From Pedobacter sp. MC2016-14 (lineage in GTDB: Bacteria > Bacteroidota > Bacteroidia > Sphingobacteriales > Sphingobacteriaceae): a stretch of DNA of 64,000 nucleotides. Shown here piece after piece: positions 62,698 through 64,000 of the stretch (its first letter is position 1; each line of letters opens with the position of its first letter). The stretch is from NCBI RefSeq assembly GCF_020991475.1, contig NZ_JAJMPA010000003.1, forward strand, positions 186,001 through 250,000. Reading direction: 5' to 3'. Below the pieces are notes generated by a model. The model was given only the letters and a program-made list of their open reading frames with translations, had not been told where the DNA came from and did no database searches. The position numbers and the translations under genes were made by a program.

Positions 62698-63522
62698 ATG
62701 AAAACAACAATCTCTACGCTCCTAAAATTTGCGTGCTCTGCAGCAATCTTATCTATCGCATTTACCTCGTGTAAACAAAAACAAGAACAATATTACGTTC
62801 CAAGACCTATAACGGCAAATGAAAGTTTTAACGAACCGCTTGCTCAGGAAGGCGCTTTGTTAATTACAAAGGTTGCCAGCGCTGGAAATGCGGCTGAACC
62901 TGAACTTTTTACTGTAAAGTATAAAAATAATGCTGTTAACATACAACCAGACTCTTCCAATGCAGCGTCAATTAATGGCAAATTTGCTTTTGCACAATTT
63001 GTTAATACACAAAAAACCTGTATCCTGGTTCAATTAGCTGATAGTTCTGGCTTAGTGGCTCCATTTTATCTGATTGCATTAAAAGACAATAAACTGGAGG
63101 TAATTAGTCTTTACAGACAATCCACAGGCGAGCGGGACCTTGAGTTTACAAGAGGTAAAGACAGAATTGCCAATGCTGGTTTTTTGATCAACAACGATTT
63201 TGTAGTAACGAATGTAAATGCGAAGGTTTACTTTATTAAAAGACCTGTGCCTGATGAAAGAATTCAGGGGAGTTTTATAGCCAGTTCTCCAGATAAAAAG
63301 ACTTTAGTGTTTTTAGTGGGATCTAAACTTTATCAATTGCACTATCCATCTGGTGATACTTTTATTCAGCCTCTAAATGCAAGCGTAGCTGCGAGTACGG
63401 CAAACGTATATGCCTGGGTACAAAAAAACTATAGATGGCAAAGAAATAAAAACGGTATTGCTTTTCTCAAATCTATTGAAAACGGGGATGAGATCATTGA
63501 TATGAGACGTCCTCAAAGCTAA
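62698..63522 (+). CDS. Hypothetical lipoprotein, 274 aa
   Basis: Lipobox LSIAFTSCKQKQ (Cys near residue 25). The mature part is beta-rich: VKYKNNAVNIQPDSSNAASI, FAQFVNTQKTCILVQLADSS, VAPFYLIALKDNKLEVISLY, and FIASSPDKKTLVFLVGSKLY, with features of a beta-propeller fragment (short PDKKxLVFLxG-like strands). No recognised family. It lies 77 bp after the ECF gene and may be co-transcribed with it. Confidence 0.68.
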   Translation: MKTTISTLLKFACSAAILSIAFTSCKQKQEQYYVPRPITANESFNEPLAQEGALLITKVASAGNAAEPELFTVKYKNNAVNIQPDSSNAASINGKFAFAQFVNTQKTCILVQLADSSGLVAPFYLIALKDNKLEVISLYRQSTGERDLEFTRGKDRIANAGFLINNDFVVTNVNAKVYFIKRPVPDERIQGSFIASSPDKKTLVFLVGSKLYQLHYPSGDTFIQPLNASVAASTANVYAWVQKNYRWQRNKNGIAFLKSIENGDEIIDMRRPQS

Positions 63523-63632
63523 AGCTGCTAAATCTTACTGGATTGTAATTTGTTACATTTCATCTGTACGGCTTGACTTGCAACTATCATTAAAAAAAGC
63601 GAATTTGTGCATTTAGGGGTGCAAAATAACTA

Positions 63633-64000
63633 ATGATGAAAGTATTTGTGACAAGAGTGATACCTGCGGCAGGTAAAAAAATATTAGAAGATGCGGGATT
63701 ATCCATTACGGAATGGACTGAGAAAAGAGCGTTAAGCCGGGATGAACTTATTGCGCATTGTCTGGACCATGATGCGTTGCTGAGTGCAAGTACTAAGATT
63801 GATAGTGTATTTCTAAATGCTTGTAAACACCTAAAGGTTATAGCCTTGCTTTCTGTAGGCTTTGACAACGTAGATGTAGCGGAAGCAAGCAGATTAAAGA
63901 TACCTGTTGGTAATACGCCAGGGGTGCTAAGTAAGGCTACAGCCGATGCGGCATTTTTATTAATGCTTTCTACGTCCAGAAAGGCATTTTATCAACATAA
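63633..64000 (+). CDS. D-isomer-specific 2-hydroxyacid dehydrogenase, N-terminal part (3' end outside window)
   Basis: An open frame from ATG 63633 (or 63636) runs off the window end after 122 codons: MKVFVTRVIPAAGKKILEDA, then AHCLDHDALLSAS, VIALLSVGFDNVDVAEASRL (the conserved GxDNVD) and IPVGNTPGVLSKATADAAFL (VxNTPGxxxxxxAD). It is the substrate-binding domain of glyoxylate/hydroxypyruvate reductase (GhrB/SerA-like) enzymes. The NAD-binding GxGxxG domain lies beyond the window. Confidence 0.9.
   Translation, partial: MMKVFVTRVIPAAGKKILEDAGLSITEWTEKRALSRDELIAHCLDHDALLSASTKIDSVFLNACKHLKVIALLSVGFDNVDVAEASRLKIPVGNTPGVLSKATADAAFLLMLSTSRKAFYQH

Noticed and set aside
63590..63868. 92-aa minus-strand frame near the window end
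   Set aside because: Antisense to the clear 2-hydroxyacid dehydrogenase start.

Overview
The window is chromosomal DNA from a Bacteroidota bacterium, most likely Sphingobacteriaceae (Pedobacter-like). The evidence is a SusC/SusD pair, three FecR anti-sigma genes with four ECF sigma factors, STN-type TonB-dependent receptors, a LruC-domain lipoprotein, AT-rich spacers, promoters of the TTTG-N19/20-TAnnTTTG type and few Shine-Dalgarno sites. I saw no rRNA, tRNA or CRISPR array.

Bases 1-11,700 are mostly housekeeping or regulatory: the end of an M48 protease, an SDR oxidoreductase, a DUF421 membrane protein with a zinc ribbon, a hipBA toxin-antitoxin pair with nested inverted repeats around its promoter, a hybrid histidine kinase, a frameshifted gene sharing a 22-bp hairpin terminator with its convergent neighbour, a PAS-LuxR regulator divergent from an Ig-like lipoprotein, and an M28 peptidase.

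Bases 11,700-23,400 are an accessory island. It holds two DUF6266 genes; one is preceded by ten 11-bp repeats arranged as two opposed blocks of five. It also holds small regulators and a tight row of a DUF6266 protein, a holin-like membrane protein, a secreted cysteine amidase and a spanin-like lipoprotein. Two related proteins of about 140 aa follow, with a 0.92-kb duplication that captured the ends of neighbouring genes, then gene remnants and a decayed transposase.

Bases 23,400-37,400 carry a DUF2252 protein, a pectate lyase, and a nutrient-uptake locus (ECF, FecR, SusC, SusD, TlpA-like), then a HAD phosphatase and an orphan ECF-FecR pair.

Bases 37,400-52,700 carry an endonuclease/phosphatase-fold protein, an RRM protein, a large LruC lipoprotein, a one-module NRPS-like enzyme (A-T-TE, with a nine-G tract) followed by its probable phosphopantetheinyl transferase and a TlpA-like protein, a partner-switching module (SpoIIE phosphatase, STAS, RsbW-like ATPase), two family 2 glycosyltransferases, a PAP2 phosphatase and a TruC-like pseudouridine synthase.

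Bases 52,800-61,900 are one operon: FecR, an STN TonB receptor, a DUF4876 lipoprotein, a DUF6850 outer-membrane protein and a gingipain/caspase-like protein with HEAT-like repeats. An ECF sigma factor and a lipoprotein follow a terminator. The window ends inside a D-2-hydroxyacid dehydrogenase. The best candidates for undescribed biology are the 11-bp repeat array with the DUF6266/lysis-like cassette, the protease-receptor operon, and the NRPS-like locus.
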